NCBI GenBank assembly: GCA_051294375.1
Contig: CM119269.1
Coordinates: forward strand, 15,759,918 to 15,823,917
Origin: Paraspadella gotoi
Lineage: Eukaryota > Chaetognatha
DNA length: 64,000 nucleotides
Reading direction: 5' to 3'
Below the pieces are notes generated by a model, which was not told the DNA's origin, did no database searches, and worked only from the letters and a program-made list of their open reading frames with translations. Positions 29,905 through 40,375 of this stretch are shown here, piece after piece. Within the stretch, counting starts at the first letter, position 1, and each line of letters opens with the position of its first letter. The position numbers and the translations under genes are program-made.

Positions 29905-30260
29905 TGACAGCTTGTCGGTTCGTCGTTCCCACCCATAAATCATGTCGGTATGTCACTTACATCATCTCAGAATATCGAATTACATGATAAATTATGCAAA
30001 ACTATTGATGTCCGTCCGTCTGTCCGTCCGTCTGTCCGTCCGTCCGTCCGTCCGTCCGTCCGTCCGTCCGTCCGTCCGTCCGTCCGTCCGTCCGTCCGTC
30101 TATCCGTTCAAGGGTAGGATAGTGTTTGATTGAGGTGGAAATAAAGTTTAGATGAAATCGTCCAAGTGGAAATGAGTTTAAATAGAAAAAAACATAAAAT
30201 CTATTTCACTATTTGATTGTGCTTTTTTTCTTTTTATATTAAATGCAAAATAAATTAGTA
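29905..30260. repeat. Composite dispersed repeat with (GTCC)n core
   Basis: A module around CATGTCGGTATGTCACTTAC and TTATGCAAAAC leads into a (TCCG)n run (about 30009-30103). A segment containing GTGTTTGATTGAGGTGG, AATAAAGTTTAGATG and AAGTGGAAATGAGTTTAAAT follows. The same order of modules occurs at 37701-38030, so this is one copy of a dispersed element. Confidence 0.8.
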
Positions 30261-30592
30261 ATTAATTATTAATTATTTTGTAATTCATCAATTTCTTAAT
30301 TAATTTTGTGATCGAGATTGTTGTTTTGTGATTGAGAGGCGAGACAAGGTGGAAAATGATTTTGACGCGAATAAAAAAAATAATATCAATTAATTAATAT
30401 TATCTGATCAGCTTCCTACCGCTAATAATCGTTGGCAGATCCGTCATTGTTTGCTCAAACTTGTGACTTCTCAATTGGAAGAATCAATGATTGAACTAAT
30501 TTTTTTATATTCATTAAAATTTAGTTACTATTTGTTCTAATGCGGAAAGGAAAGATAAAAATCTTTTAAAAAAATATCAGATAAAATAAAAT
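30261..30592. other. AT-rich sequence
   Basis: Strongly AT-rich; nothing recognised. Confidence 0.5.
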
Positions 30593-30695
30593 ATTGATTT
30601 TTCACAACGAATTTTTATTGTTGTTACAGACAAAGCAAAATTTCTATTCGAAACATGTCTGTAACAATAATAAAAATTCTTTGTGAAAAATCAAT
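30593..30695. repeat. 39-bp inverted repeat (hairpin) with 25-bp loop
   Basis: The arms 30593-30631 and 30657-30695 are near-perfect reverse complements (ATTGATTTTTCACAA...GTTACAGAC against GTCTGTAAC...TTGTGAAAAATCAAT). The outer flanks do not pair. It could be a miniature inverted-repeat element or an RNA hairpin. Nothing here decides between these. Confidence 0.82.
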
Positions 30696-31193
30696 CTTTT
30701 CTAGAAAGAGAGAATTCTCTTAGCTAAATTCAACTAACGAAAAGGAAGGAAAATAAAAAAAATCAATAAATTAGAAAAAAAAAAGATTTTTATTTACTTA
30801 AAAAAAAATTACATATTTCTTCATCTTTATAATTCTGACGGCAGCGTGCGGCGCGGCTCCAAAACGGGCTATTTTTTCTCTTTTTAGTAATAACCCCTTA
30901 AATATGCTTAAATGCGAACATCACTTTTATATATCCAACTATCGCGAAATTTCTGAGGTTTTTTCTTCGCCATAAAATTTAATAGATTTTGAGCCAATTT
31001 TTTTTTTTCGGATAAAAAAAAAATTATCGCCATCTTAAATTTTGAGGGAAAGGCGGTGGTTTGGGTGAAGGGGTGGATGCAGTGGGTAGAAAAGGTGGTC
31101 GGTGTGGGCAGGTGGGTAAAAAGAGGAGGAGAAGATATGGAGAGAGACGCTTTCTCTATGATAGACAGATGAAATGATTTTTGAATATATTTA
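30696..31193. other. Plain sequence
   Basis: AT-rich, then G-rich near 31030-31145. No gene. Confidence 0.5.
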
Positions 31194-31220
31194 GTATATA
31201 TATATATATATATATATATA
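31194..31220. repeat. (TA)n microsatellite
   Basis: A short perfect TA run. Confidence 0.95.
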
Positions 31221-31234
31221 TTTAATATATATAG

Positions 31235-31585
31235 TAAGCTTAAAATGAAATTGGTTTAACAAATAAAAGGATATTCTATCATTTATTATATATGCTATCT
31301 TGCCTGACTTTATACGAGCTTTATAAGATAATATCAGTCTATGAAAATGGTTCAACCAATATAAAAATTATTCATTCATTTTACAAACTAAATCGTCTCT
31401 GACTTTGGACCAGCTATGGTGGAATAATTACTCCATCCCTCTAACAAGATAATAACTGCAGGATTCTGCAAGCTTTCAATCAAGATTCTTTCACAGTCAG
31501 GTTTATTCACGATGTCAGACTATGTCCGATTATATCAGACTAAATATATTAGACTTTATCAGACCTATAACAGACTATATCAGAG
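31235..31585. repeat. Dispersed repeat, copy 2, plus (ATCAGACTAT)n minisatellite
   Basis: 31345-31512 parallels 16180-16330. A third partial copy (GCTATCTTGCCTGACTTTA) lies at about 31285-31330. At 31513-31585 short ATCAGACTAT-like units recur every 10-17 bp. Confidence 0.7.
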
Positions 31586-31617
31586 CCCCTCGACCAATAC
31601 AAGCGTATGGGTTGGCC

Positions 31618-31658
31618 AAAAACAACAACAACAACAACAACCACTACAACAACAACAC
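31618..31658. repeat. (AAC)n trinucleotide run
   Basis: An interrupted CAA/AAC run. Confidence 0.93.
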
Positions 31659-31713
31659 GATTTAGAGACGATTTCATGGAAATGGAAAGAGGTTTGGCGG
31701 ATTGGGAGGGGGG

Positions 31714-31922
31714 NNNNNNNNNNNNNNNNNNNNNNNNNNNNNNNNNNNNNNNNNNNNNNNNNNNNNNNNNNNNNNNNNNNNNNNNNNNNNNNNNNNNNNN
31801 NNNNNNNNNNNNNNNNNNNNNNNNNNNNNNNNNNNNNNNNNNNNNNNNNNNNNNNNNNNNNNNNNNNNNNNNNNNNNNNNNNNNNNNNNNNNNNNNNNNN
31901 NNNNNNNNNNNNNNNNNNNNNN
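31714..31922. other. Assembly gap, 209 N
   Basis: A run of N preceded by a G-run. Confidence 0.98.
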
Positions 31923-32234
31923 CGGAGGGTGAGGATCAACGTGCGCTGGACAGGGTAAGGAGATGTGATGCGCAGAAGAGATTATTATCGAGTCGAACTG
32001 AGACGCGGCTCGGTAAGGCGAGGAGAGTAAGGAGGAATGTAAAATCACCTTGAAGATGAAGCGGCGCTAAAATAGGGTGAGGCCGAATCAGACGACCGGC
32101 AGAGATAAGCGGAGAAATTAGATGGAATTGCTTCGCGGTTTGGGTGACGTGAGATGAGAGGAAGTGGAGCGGAGAGGTGAGGTGCTGCAGGGTGAGGCGT
32201 GGCGAGATTGAATCGGTGGTTGATGCAGTTGCTA

Positions 32235-33152
32235 AGAAGAAGAAGCTGAAGAAGAAGAAGAAGAAGAAGAAGAAGAAGAAGAAGAAGAAGAAGAAGAAGA
32301 CAGAAAAGATATGTGTCAGGTTAAAGGCTGAGGAGGTCACCCACTGCGCGTGAAGAGAAGGAGGAAGAGGAGGAGGTGAAGGAGAATCGCTGAGGTGATG
32401 GGGATGAGGAATTGCAAGGATAAACGAGAAGGTACAAGGTGGGGGGAGGAGCAGAAGGGGTAGGAAAGCGATGTATGGAAAGGCTAGGAACAGAACGATA
32501 GGGGAGAGAATGGGGGAGGAGACGTGTTGAAGAAGATGTTGGGAGGAATTTGAAGGAAAGGGAAGGCGAAGAGAGAAGAGGGTGGGAGGGAGGAATGAAG
32601 GGGAGAGAATGGGGGAGGAGATGAACAGCGGAGAGATATGAGGAGGCAGAGGTACACGTGTAGAAGTTGAGACGTGCGCTAAGAAGCTTTAGAATTAAGC
32701 GGATGTGGTTTAGAGTCGGACGAGCTAATTAGTTTGACATAAGGGAATGAATCTTGGCTGTAATAGTCTTTAGTATATATGTAGATGAAAGAATTAACGG
32801 AAAGCAAGCTTGTCTTTTAATTAGAATTTATTTAATTAGAATGATTATTAGGATAAAAAGCTATGAGGCTATAGTTTAAACAGTAGTCTCGCAAATTGTA
32901 CCCGATTGTCACGTGAAATAAAATAGTTAAGTTGACATTAGACATCTGATGAGATAAAATTCATGTGAAGTTTAGAAGCAGTGTTGGAGACTCGAGAGTC
33001 GCTAAGCAACGGACGCGAGTCGCTAAGGCGCTCAAACGGTCGCCCCCGTCAACTGCATGAAAGGATCGACTACAAAAGACCCCATTTATAAATATAAAAG
33101 GAAAAAGAAAAGGACAAAAAGAAATTTCTTTTTCCTTTCTCTCCTATCTCTC

Positions 33153-33202
<50 letters not shown>

Positions 33203-34328
33203 GGGCTGTTTTTATTCGAGCGTGAGTTTGTTAAACTCATTTCTTTCTTTTTCTTTTCGCCCTCTGCCGACGAGGGGCGAATTCAAATAAGTTTGTTCGA
33301 ATATATAAGTTAATTTGAACAAACGCCTTCTTTCCGGTTTCATGCATTCTCTCAATAAACTAAAAATATAATTATTTATTCTAATATTATTATAATATGT
33401 TGATATGGGATAAAATAATATAATTAATTCAAATACGTTTCAATACATATTTTCCTCCGGTGAAAGTTAATTTAATTATATAAACGTGGAGTTAATTTTG
33501 TTATGAAAGCTCCGAAGAGAATTTTCAATAACTTTTTTTTACTCGCTAAAACAAAAGAGCCAGAAATTGTATTTAAAAATTCAATTATTTCTAGAATGTA
33601 AAAACAAATGTATGAATCAATTCATTTCCGAACGCTCAGCTCTCAGCGATGCAAGCGTCAAGCCTCAAGGCGGCGGATTGTCAGAGTTACTAGAATAACG
33701 AATCGAATTTGGTACTGTCTTTTTTTTTTAAGTATCCCGGTTTATGGGAGAGTTATTTCTCAGGAAGATCAACAGATCGACTGATCCGACAAACGTACAA
33801 GCAGACGTAATCAGTGAAGGACCAGCGGCAACGCCGAAAAATCGTTGGCCTCTGTCGAGTGTCGAGAGACAAAGCGCGAATCGAAACGAGGGTCTGACGT
33901 TGGCTTGAGTCACTCGCGAATATTTGAGGCGAAACCGGCCAGGGCTAGGGTTGCCGACGCACGAAGAACACGCCGACGCACGAGGCCGACGCACGAACAC
34001 GCCGACGAGGTGGAGCCAAGAAACCAATGATCAAAGTGAACCCATGAGGGATGATAACTGCAATACTCACGATGCTAACACGATGCTCAAGGCTACACAA
34101 CAATGCATGAATTCCACGCCGACGTATGAGGTCGACAAAGAGGCCGACGCACGACGCCGACGCACGACACCGACGCCGGGAACCGAAGGCGAAACCAGCA
34201 AAGGACCGCGAGGAAATGGCGCGGGGTCGCGGAAGATTGTCGCGGCCTGGAGAGAGAATGGAGGGAGAAGGAAATGAAAAGAGGAAAAGAAAGGAAGAAA
34301 AGAAAAGAAAAGAAAAGAAAAGAAAAGA
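32235..34328. repeat. 2-kb segmental duplicate A
   Basis: Matches 41196-43443 in the same orientation. In order it holds: (GAA)n; a purine-rich minisatellite based on GAATGGGGGAGGAGA that differs in length from copy B; unique sequence (GCTTTAGAATTAAGCGGATG); a TATA-like TATAAATATAAAAGG at 33087-33101; (CT)n at about 33148-33200; an inverted repeat at 33291-33324; an AATAAA near 33354; AT-rich DNA; the recurring 12-mer GCCGACGCACGA (33953-34170); and (AAAAG)n running into the gap. No intact coding frame is shared by both copies. Confidence 0.92.
33291..33324. repeat. Short inverted repeat GTTTGTTCGAA/TTTGAACAAAC
   Basis: Two 11-bp arms with one mismatch around a 12-bp AT-rich loop. Preserved in copy B at about 42217-42250. 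Confidence 0.7.
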
Positions 34329-34353
34329 NNNNNNNNNNNNNNNNNNNNNNNNN
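34329..34353. other. Assembly gap, 25 N
   Basis: A 25-N placeholder inside an (AAAAG)n run. Satellite DNA begins immediately after it. Confidence 0.98.
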
Positions 34354-37300
34354 AAACAGAGAGAGTACCACTGACGGCAAGAGATTCTTCTAAGGGATCT
34401 TGTGCATTCTACAGTGGCGCCACACTGGGCTCTATTATGATGTTTTCACTTTAAGATCCGTGTCACAATATTATTTTTTTAGTCTTCTTAATCGCATATT
34501 ACACCCTCCGCACTTAAAGCCCCGCCTCCCCATATTTTCTTAGTACTAAGACACATTTTCTTCTTTTGACACATGTGTGCCCACTGCCAAAGATCCTTCT
34601 AAAGGGATTTCTGTGACACCAGTGGCGCCGCACACGTGTACAAATATTTTGTTTCTTAATCCCCATATTTAACCCCGCATTAAAACGCCAGCCTTCCCCC
34701 ATATTTTCTTTCGATACAAAGACAATTTTTCTTCTTTGTGACACAGTGTGGCGCCCACTGACCAGAGATTCTCTAAGGGATCTGTGACACACCAGTGGCG
34801 CCCAAGTGCACAAATAATATTTTTTTTGTTTCTTAATCCCCATATAACCCCGCACTTAAAAGCCCCAGCCTCCCATATTTTTCTTTTAGATACAAAGACA
34901 ATTTTTCTTACTTTGTGACACAGTGTGGCGGCCCACTGACCAAGAGATTCTCTAAAGGGTCTGGACAACCCAGTTGCGCCCACACCGTGTCACAAATAAT
35001 ATTTTTTTGTTTCTTAATCCCATATTTAACCCCGCACTTAAAGAGCCCAGCCTTCCCCATATTTTTCTTTTAGATACAAAGACATTTTTCTTCTTTGGTG
35101 ACACAGTGTGGCGCCCACGACCCAAGAAGATTCTCTAAGGGATCTGTTGACACCCAGTGGCCGCCACACCGGTGTCACAAATAATATTTTTTTGTTTCTT
35201 ATCCCCATATTTAAACCCCGCACTTAAAGCCCTCAGCCTTCCCCATATTTTCTTTAGATACAAAGACAATTTTTTCTTCTTGTGACACAAGTGGTGGCGC
35301 CCACTGACCAAGAGATCTCTAAGGGATCTGTGACACCCGCAGTGGCGCCCACACCGTGCACAATAATATTTTTTTGTTTCTTTAATCCCCATTAATTTAA
35401 CCCCCGTCGTACTTAAAAGCCCAGCCTTTCCCCGATCACTTTTATTCTTTAGATACAAAGACAATTAGTGTCTTTGTGACACAGTGTGGCGGCCACTGAA
35501 CCAAGAATTCTCTAAGGGAGTCTTGTGACCACCCAGTGGCGACACACACTACCTTGTCCCACAATAATGATTTTTTGTTTCTTAATCCCCATATTAACCC
35601 CCGCACTTAAAAGCCCAGCCTTCCCCAATTTTTCTTTAATACAAAGACAATTTTTTCTTCTTTGTGACACGTGTGGCGCCCACTGAACCAAGAGAATCCT
35701 AAGGGATCTGTGACAACCCAGTGCGCCCAAACGTGTCACAAATAATATTTTTTTTGTTTTCTTAATCCCCATATTTTTACCCCCGCACTAAAGCCCCAGC
35801 CTTCCCCATAGTATTTTTCTTTAGAATCAAAGACAATTTTCTTCTTTGTGGACACAGTGTTGGCGCCCTACTGACCAAGAGATTCTCTAAGGGATCTGTG
35901 ACCACCCAAGTGGCGCCCACACCGTGTCAACAAATATATTTTTTTTGTTCTTATCCCATAATTTAACTCCCCAGCACTTAAAAGCCCCAGCCTTCCCATA
36001 TTTTTCTTTAGATACAAGACAATTTTTCTTCTTTGTGACACAGTTGTGGCGCCCACTGACCAGAGTTCTCTAAGTGATCTTGACACCCCAGTGGCGCCAC
36101 ACGTGTCACAAATAATATTTTTCTTGTTTCTTAATCCGCCATATTTAACCCCCGCACTTAAAGCCCCAGCCTTCCCCATATTTTTCTTTAGATACAAAGA
36201 CAATTTTCTTCTTTGTGACAGCAGTGTGGCGCCCACTGACCAAGAGATTCTCTAAGGGATCTGTGACACCCAGTGGCGCGCGCCACACCGTGTCCACCAA
36301 ATAATATTTTTTTGTTTCTTAATCGCCCATATTTAAAACCCCGCAACTTAAAAGCCCCAGCCTTCCCCATATTTTTCTTTAGATACAAAGACAATTTTCT
36401 TCTTGTGACACAGTGTGGGCGCCCACTGGCCAAGAGATTCCTCTAAGGGATCTGTGACACCCAGTGGCGGCCCACACGGTGTCACAAATAATATTTTTTT
36501 GTTTCTTAATTCCCCATATTTAAACCCCCGCACTTAAAAGCCCCAGCCTTCCCATATTTTTCTTTAGATACAAAGACAATTTCTTTACTTTTGACACAGT
36601 GTGGCCGCCCACTGACCAAGAGATTCTCTAAGGGATCTGTGACACCCAGTGGCGCCCACACCGGTGTCACAAATAATATTTTTTTTGTTTCTTAATACCA
36701 TATTTAAACACCGTCCGCACTTAAAAGCCCAGCCTTCCCCATATTTCTTTAGACTACAAAAGACAATTTTTCTTCTTTGTGACACAGTGTGGGCGGCCGC
36801 ACTGACCATAGAGATTCTCCTAAGGGATCTGTGACACCCAGTGGCGCCCACATTCCGGTGTCACAAATAATAATTTTTTTGTTTCTTTATCCCATATTAA
36901 CCCCGCACTAAAAAGCCCCAGCCTTCCCCATATTTTTCTTTAGATACAAAGACAATTTTTCTTCTTTTGTGACACAGTGTGGCGCCCATCTGAACCAAGA
37001 GAATTCTCTAGAGGGATCTGGTGACACCCAGTGGCGCCCACACCGTGTCACAAATAATATTTTTTTCTGTTCTTAATCCCCATATTTAACCCGCACTTAA
37101 AAGCCCCAGCCTTCCCCATATTTTTTCTTAGAAATACAAAGACAATTTTTCTTCTTTGTGACAAGTGTGGCGCCCACTGAACCAGAGATTCTCTAAGGGA
37201 TCTGTGACAAACCCAGTGGCGCACACCGTGTCACAAAAAATTTTTTTGTTTCTTAATCCCCATATTTTAACCCGCACTTAAAGCCCAGCGCTTCCCCCAT

Positions 37301-37440
37301 ATTTTTCTTTAGTACAAAGACAATTTTTCTTCTTGTGACACAGTGTGGCGCCCACTGACCCAAGAGATTCTCTAAGGATACAGATGGCGCCACACCGTGT
37401 CACAAATAATATTCTTGTTTCTTAATCCCTTTTTAACATA
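34354..37440. repeat. Satellite array, period about 184 bp, 16 units
   Basis: Sixteen direct units, counted from the recurring CCCCAGCCTTCCCC module (first near 34519, last near 37282), give a mean spacing of about 184 bp. Each unit reads, in order: CCCCATATTTAACCCC; GCACTTAAAAGCCCCAGCC; TTTAGATACAAAGACAATTT; then a dyad whose left arm contains GTGACACAGTGTGGCGCCC and whose right arm contains GGCGCCCACACCGTGTCAC, with an inner AGAGATTCTCT; then AATAATATTTTTTTG. The dyad arms are about 23 bp and could form a hairpin in every unit. Units differ mostly by one-base indels, which suggests sequencing error more than true divergence. Confidence 0.95.
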
Positions 37441-37524
37441 AATATTTTTTGTATCTTCATAAAAATGGGGAAGGCTGGGGCCTTTTTAGTGCGGGGGTTA
37501 AAAATGGGGATAACAAACCAAAAA
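37441..37524 (-). repeat. Satellite module in inverted orientation
   Basis: 37463-37515 reads as the reverse complement of the satellite head (ATGGGGAAGGCTGGGG, then GTGCGGGGGTTAAA). The array therefore ends in a strand switch. Confidence 0.85.
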
Positions 37525-37665
37525 TATCAATTGTTACACGATGTGACACGATGTGACACGATGTGACAGCGATGTGAAACACTATGTGACATGCTGTGAC
37601 ATGATATGACAAGAGTGACAAAGATGTTACATGATGTGACATATGTGTCACTGGGCATTAAGATT
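37525..37665. repeat. GATGTGACAC minisatellite
   Basis: About 12 units of a 10-13-bp motif GATGTGACAC/CATGATGTGA, ending TATGTGTCACTGGGCAT. The same motif and the same ending recur inside the 295-bp units at 40575-40640 and 40865-40960. Confidence 0.88.
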
Positions 37666-37700
37666 AGTCCGTATCTGCTTATCAGCAGATCCCGACTCTC

Positions 37701-38381
37701 ATAATTCACGTTGTCGGTCCGTCGCCGCCCCCTCAATATTGTCGGGGCACACAACGTATATCATCGTCAGAACATCGAAGTATGATTAATTATGCAAAAA
37801 AACGATGTCCTCCGTTCCGTCTGTCTGTCTGTCCCGTCCGTCCGTCCTTCACACCTTAAGCAAAAAACTCTAATTACTTCGTGATTGGATGGATGATTGG
37901 TATGAATTTTGTGTGTGGAGGAAACTGTGTGATTGAGATGGATATGAAGTGTTGGAGGGAATCGTGCGAGTGGGAAAATTGGATAAATGGAAAAACAAAA
38001 AAAAATATATTTCATCTATTTGAACGCCAAGCTCATAGTGATAGAGCAAATTGACTTGAAATTTTGTATGTTGGTTAGGAAAGTGTGTGATTGAAGCTGG
38101 ATATAAAGTTCGAGGAATCAATGCGAGTGGAAACGAGTTAAAATGGAAAAACAAAAGTATTTTACTTAAATTTACTCATAATTATTATTTTTCATTAAAA
38201 TTGAATAGATAAATGGAAATTAAATTTTGTGTGTGGGTAGGAAAGTTAATGTGATAAAACTGGATATTAAATTTTTTTGATGGAATCGTAGGAGTGGAAA
38301 AGAGTTCAAATTAGAAACGCAAAAGACACATTTATTTGAATTGTTTTAAAGTTCTCTCTCTCTCTATCTCTCTCTGATTGA

Positions 38382-38383
<2 letters not shown>
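37701..38383. repeat. Composite dispersed repeat and 170-200-bp units b, c, d
   Basis: 37701-37860 repeats the module of 29905-30105 (TTATGCAAAAAAACGATGTCC and a shorter GTCC/GTCT run). Three diverged units follow at about 37860-38030, 38030-38180 and 38205-38345. Each contains a TTTTGTGTGTGG-like word, a GGATAT(A/G)AAGT-like word, GAGTGGAAA and GAGTT..AAATGGAAAAACA. This is the same unit as in the 30110-30260 copy. Confidence 0.83.
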
Positions 38384-38416
<33 letters not shown>

Positions 38417-38447
38417 TGCTTTGATGATTGATTGATTGATTGATTGA
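38384..38447. repeat. (GATT)n microsatellite
   Basis: A GATT tetranucleotide run with two interruptions. Confidence 0.93.
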
Positions 38448-38800
38448 CCAAATTATGCATTGACAATATCCCGTTGACCAATCTTAAAAGTTGACATCAA
38501 ATATGCCAAGTTGACCCCAAATTCTGCAAGTTGATCAAGTTCTGCAAGTGACCAAATTATGCCTGTTGACCAAATTATGCCCAGTTACCAAATTAGGCCA
38601 GTTGGATAAAATTATGCCAGATGACCAAATTATGGCCGGTTTGACCAAAATTAATCTAATTGAATTCAAATTATGTCAGTTGAACCAAATTATGTCAGTA
38701 GACCAAATTATGTCAGTTAACCAAATTATGTCAGTTGACCAATTAATGCAAGTTGATTTAAATTATGCAAGTTGAACCAAGTTAAGCTTATTACCACTTA
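38448..38800. repeat. 18-bp minisatellite (GTTGACCAAATTATGCCA)
   Basis: About 16-18 diverged units of AGTTGACCAAATTATGYC. A period of about 18 bp keeps a frame open for 75 codons (38548-38775), giving a repetitive DQIMSV-type peptide. Nothing else suggests coding. Confidence 0.9.
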
Positions 38801-38811
38801 ATTATCGAATT

Positions 38812-39905
38812 GACCTGGAATTTGTATGTGCGTAGAAAAGTTGTTGGTGATTGAACAGGAAACCAGTTTCGATGGAATCTTTTCATGGAAAGGAGTTAAA
38901 TGAAAAAAAACAAAAAAACCTGTTTCACTAATTGAATAATTGATTCTTTTTCCCTTTTATATTAAATGTATATTGCAGGATGTATTAATAAATCAAATAA
39001 TTAATCAGTTAATTAATCAATTGTCAAGTAATTATCAATAATTAATTAATCAGTCAATCATTAAAAGCAAAAAGCTCCAATAACTCGTGGATTGCTGGTT
39101 GGATTGGAATGAAATTTTGTGTGTGGGTAGGAAATGGTGTGATAAAGCTGGATATAAAGTTTGACGGAATTGTGTGAGTGGAAATGAGTTTAAGTGGAAA
39201 AACATAAGTCGCATTTACTACAATTTAACTTAATTTTTAATCATAAGTACTCTAATTAATCAATATTGGATGGATACGATTGAGGTTCAAATTTTTTGTG
39301 TGGGTAGAAAAATGTGTACCGATGCTTGAGTATAAAGTTTTCGGTGGAAACGTAGGAAGTGGAAATGAGTTTAATATGAAAAAAAATATGAGTCACAATT
39401 TACTTGAAATCTTTTTTACTTATTTTAACCCATAATAAATGAGCATAAGGATCGTTGCATTGCAAAGAGAGAGAGAGAGATAGAGGAGAGAGAGAGAGAG
39501 AGAGTCCGATATAAAAAAATTACGAAATAAAAAAGTTGTTACTTTTTACTCACTGAATTAAAAATACTTAAAATAACTTACAAAATACATAAATTGATAA
39601 AATTATTAATTTCCGATAACATTGTTAATCACAATGCAATATATCTATGTAGGCGGGCCAAAATTGACACTTTTTAATAACTTTAGTTCTCCCTCAAAAA
39701 AATTTATTTTTTTCTTCTACTACTAAATCAATTTTCAATGTAATCGTTTTTGAATTAGTTTTCATTGGGTTGTTGCATCTGAAGCTTTTAACATATTTTA
39801 TTCATATTAATAATTATATAAAAGTTTTGGACGGAATTGTGCCGTGGAAATGAGTTTAGAGAGAAAAACATAAGTCACATTATTTGAATCTTTCATATTA
39901 ATGAT
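38812..39905. repeat. 170-200-bp units e, f, g and partial h
   Basis: Further units at about 38812-38990, 39062-39240, 39265-39425 and a partial 39822-39905. Unit f is clearest: it opens with AGCAAAAAGCTCCAATAACT, paralleling unit b at 37858, and continues AAATTTTGTGTGTGGGTAGG, GCTGGATATAAAGTTTGA, GTGAGTGGAAATGAGTTTAA. A GA-rich microsatellite lies at about 39466-39504. AT-rich spacers separate the units. Confidence 0.82.
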
Positions 39906-40012
39906 TACTAATAATGTTTAATTAATTAATTACTTAATTAATTAATGGGAAAAATGATGCAAGCTAAAAAAAATGTTAAAAAGCATAAAGATCGTCGCAT
40001 TTGCATAAAATA

Positions 40013-40152
40013 AGAGAGAGAGAGAAATAGAGAGATAGAGAGATAGAGAGATAGAGAGCTGAGAGATAGAGAGATAGAGAGAATAGAAGAGATAGGAGAT
40101 AGAGAGATAGAGAGATAGGAGAGATAGTGAGAGGAGAGAGAGAGAGAGAAGG
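40013..40152. repeat. (GAGATA)n-type microsatellite
   Basis: AGATAGAG units alternating with GA dinucleotides. Confidence 0.9.
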
Positions 40153-40375
40153 AGGCATAAAATCAGAGGATAATTTGTTTGTTTTTGATAAAATGTACAC
40201 AAACATATTTAATAACTTCGCTAACCCAATTTTAAGGACATCGATGATGATAAGTTGAATATAAATTTAAAATAATATTACATAATTAAAAATTAATTAA
40301 TTAATTAATAATCGATTAATAATTAATTAATAATTATCAATAGCAATCCGACATGTTTGGCTCCAAACTTGTTTA
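40153..40375. other. AT-rich sequence
   Basis: TTAATTAAT-rich; nothing else recognised. Confidence 0.5.

Noticed and set aside
33728-34277. Frames on both strands in the 2-kb segment (99 and 117 codons)
   Set aside because: The corresponding frames in copy B (42594-42980 and nearby) are shifted and unlike, so they are not conserved as protein.
34669-36851. Minus-strand frames of 60-120 codons in the satellite
   Set aside because: They are broken copies of the same repeat translation, shifted by indels; no codon bias or domain.
34354-37440. CRISPR-like array because of regular repeats with dyads
   Set aside because: The whole 184-bp unit repeats without unique spacers, and the context is eukaryotic.
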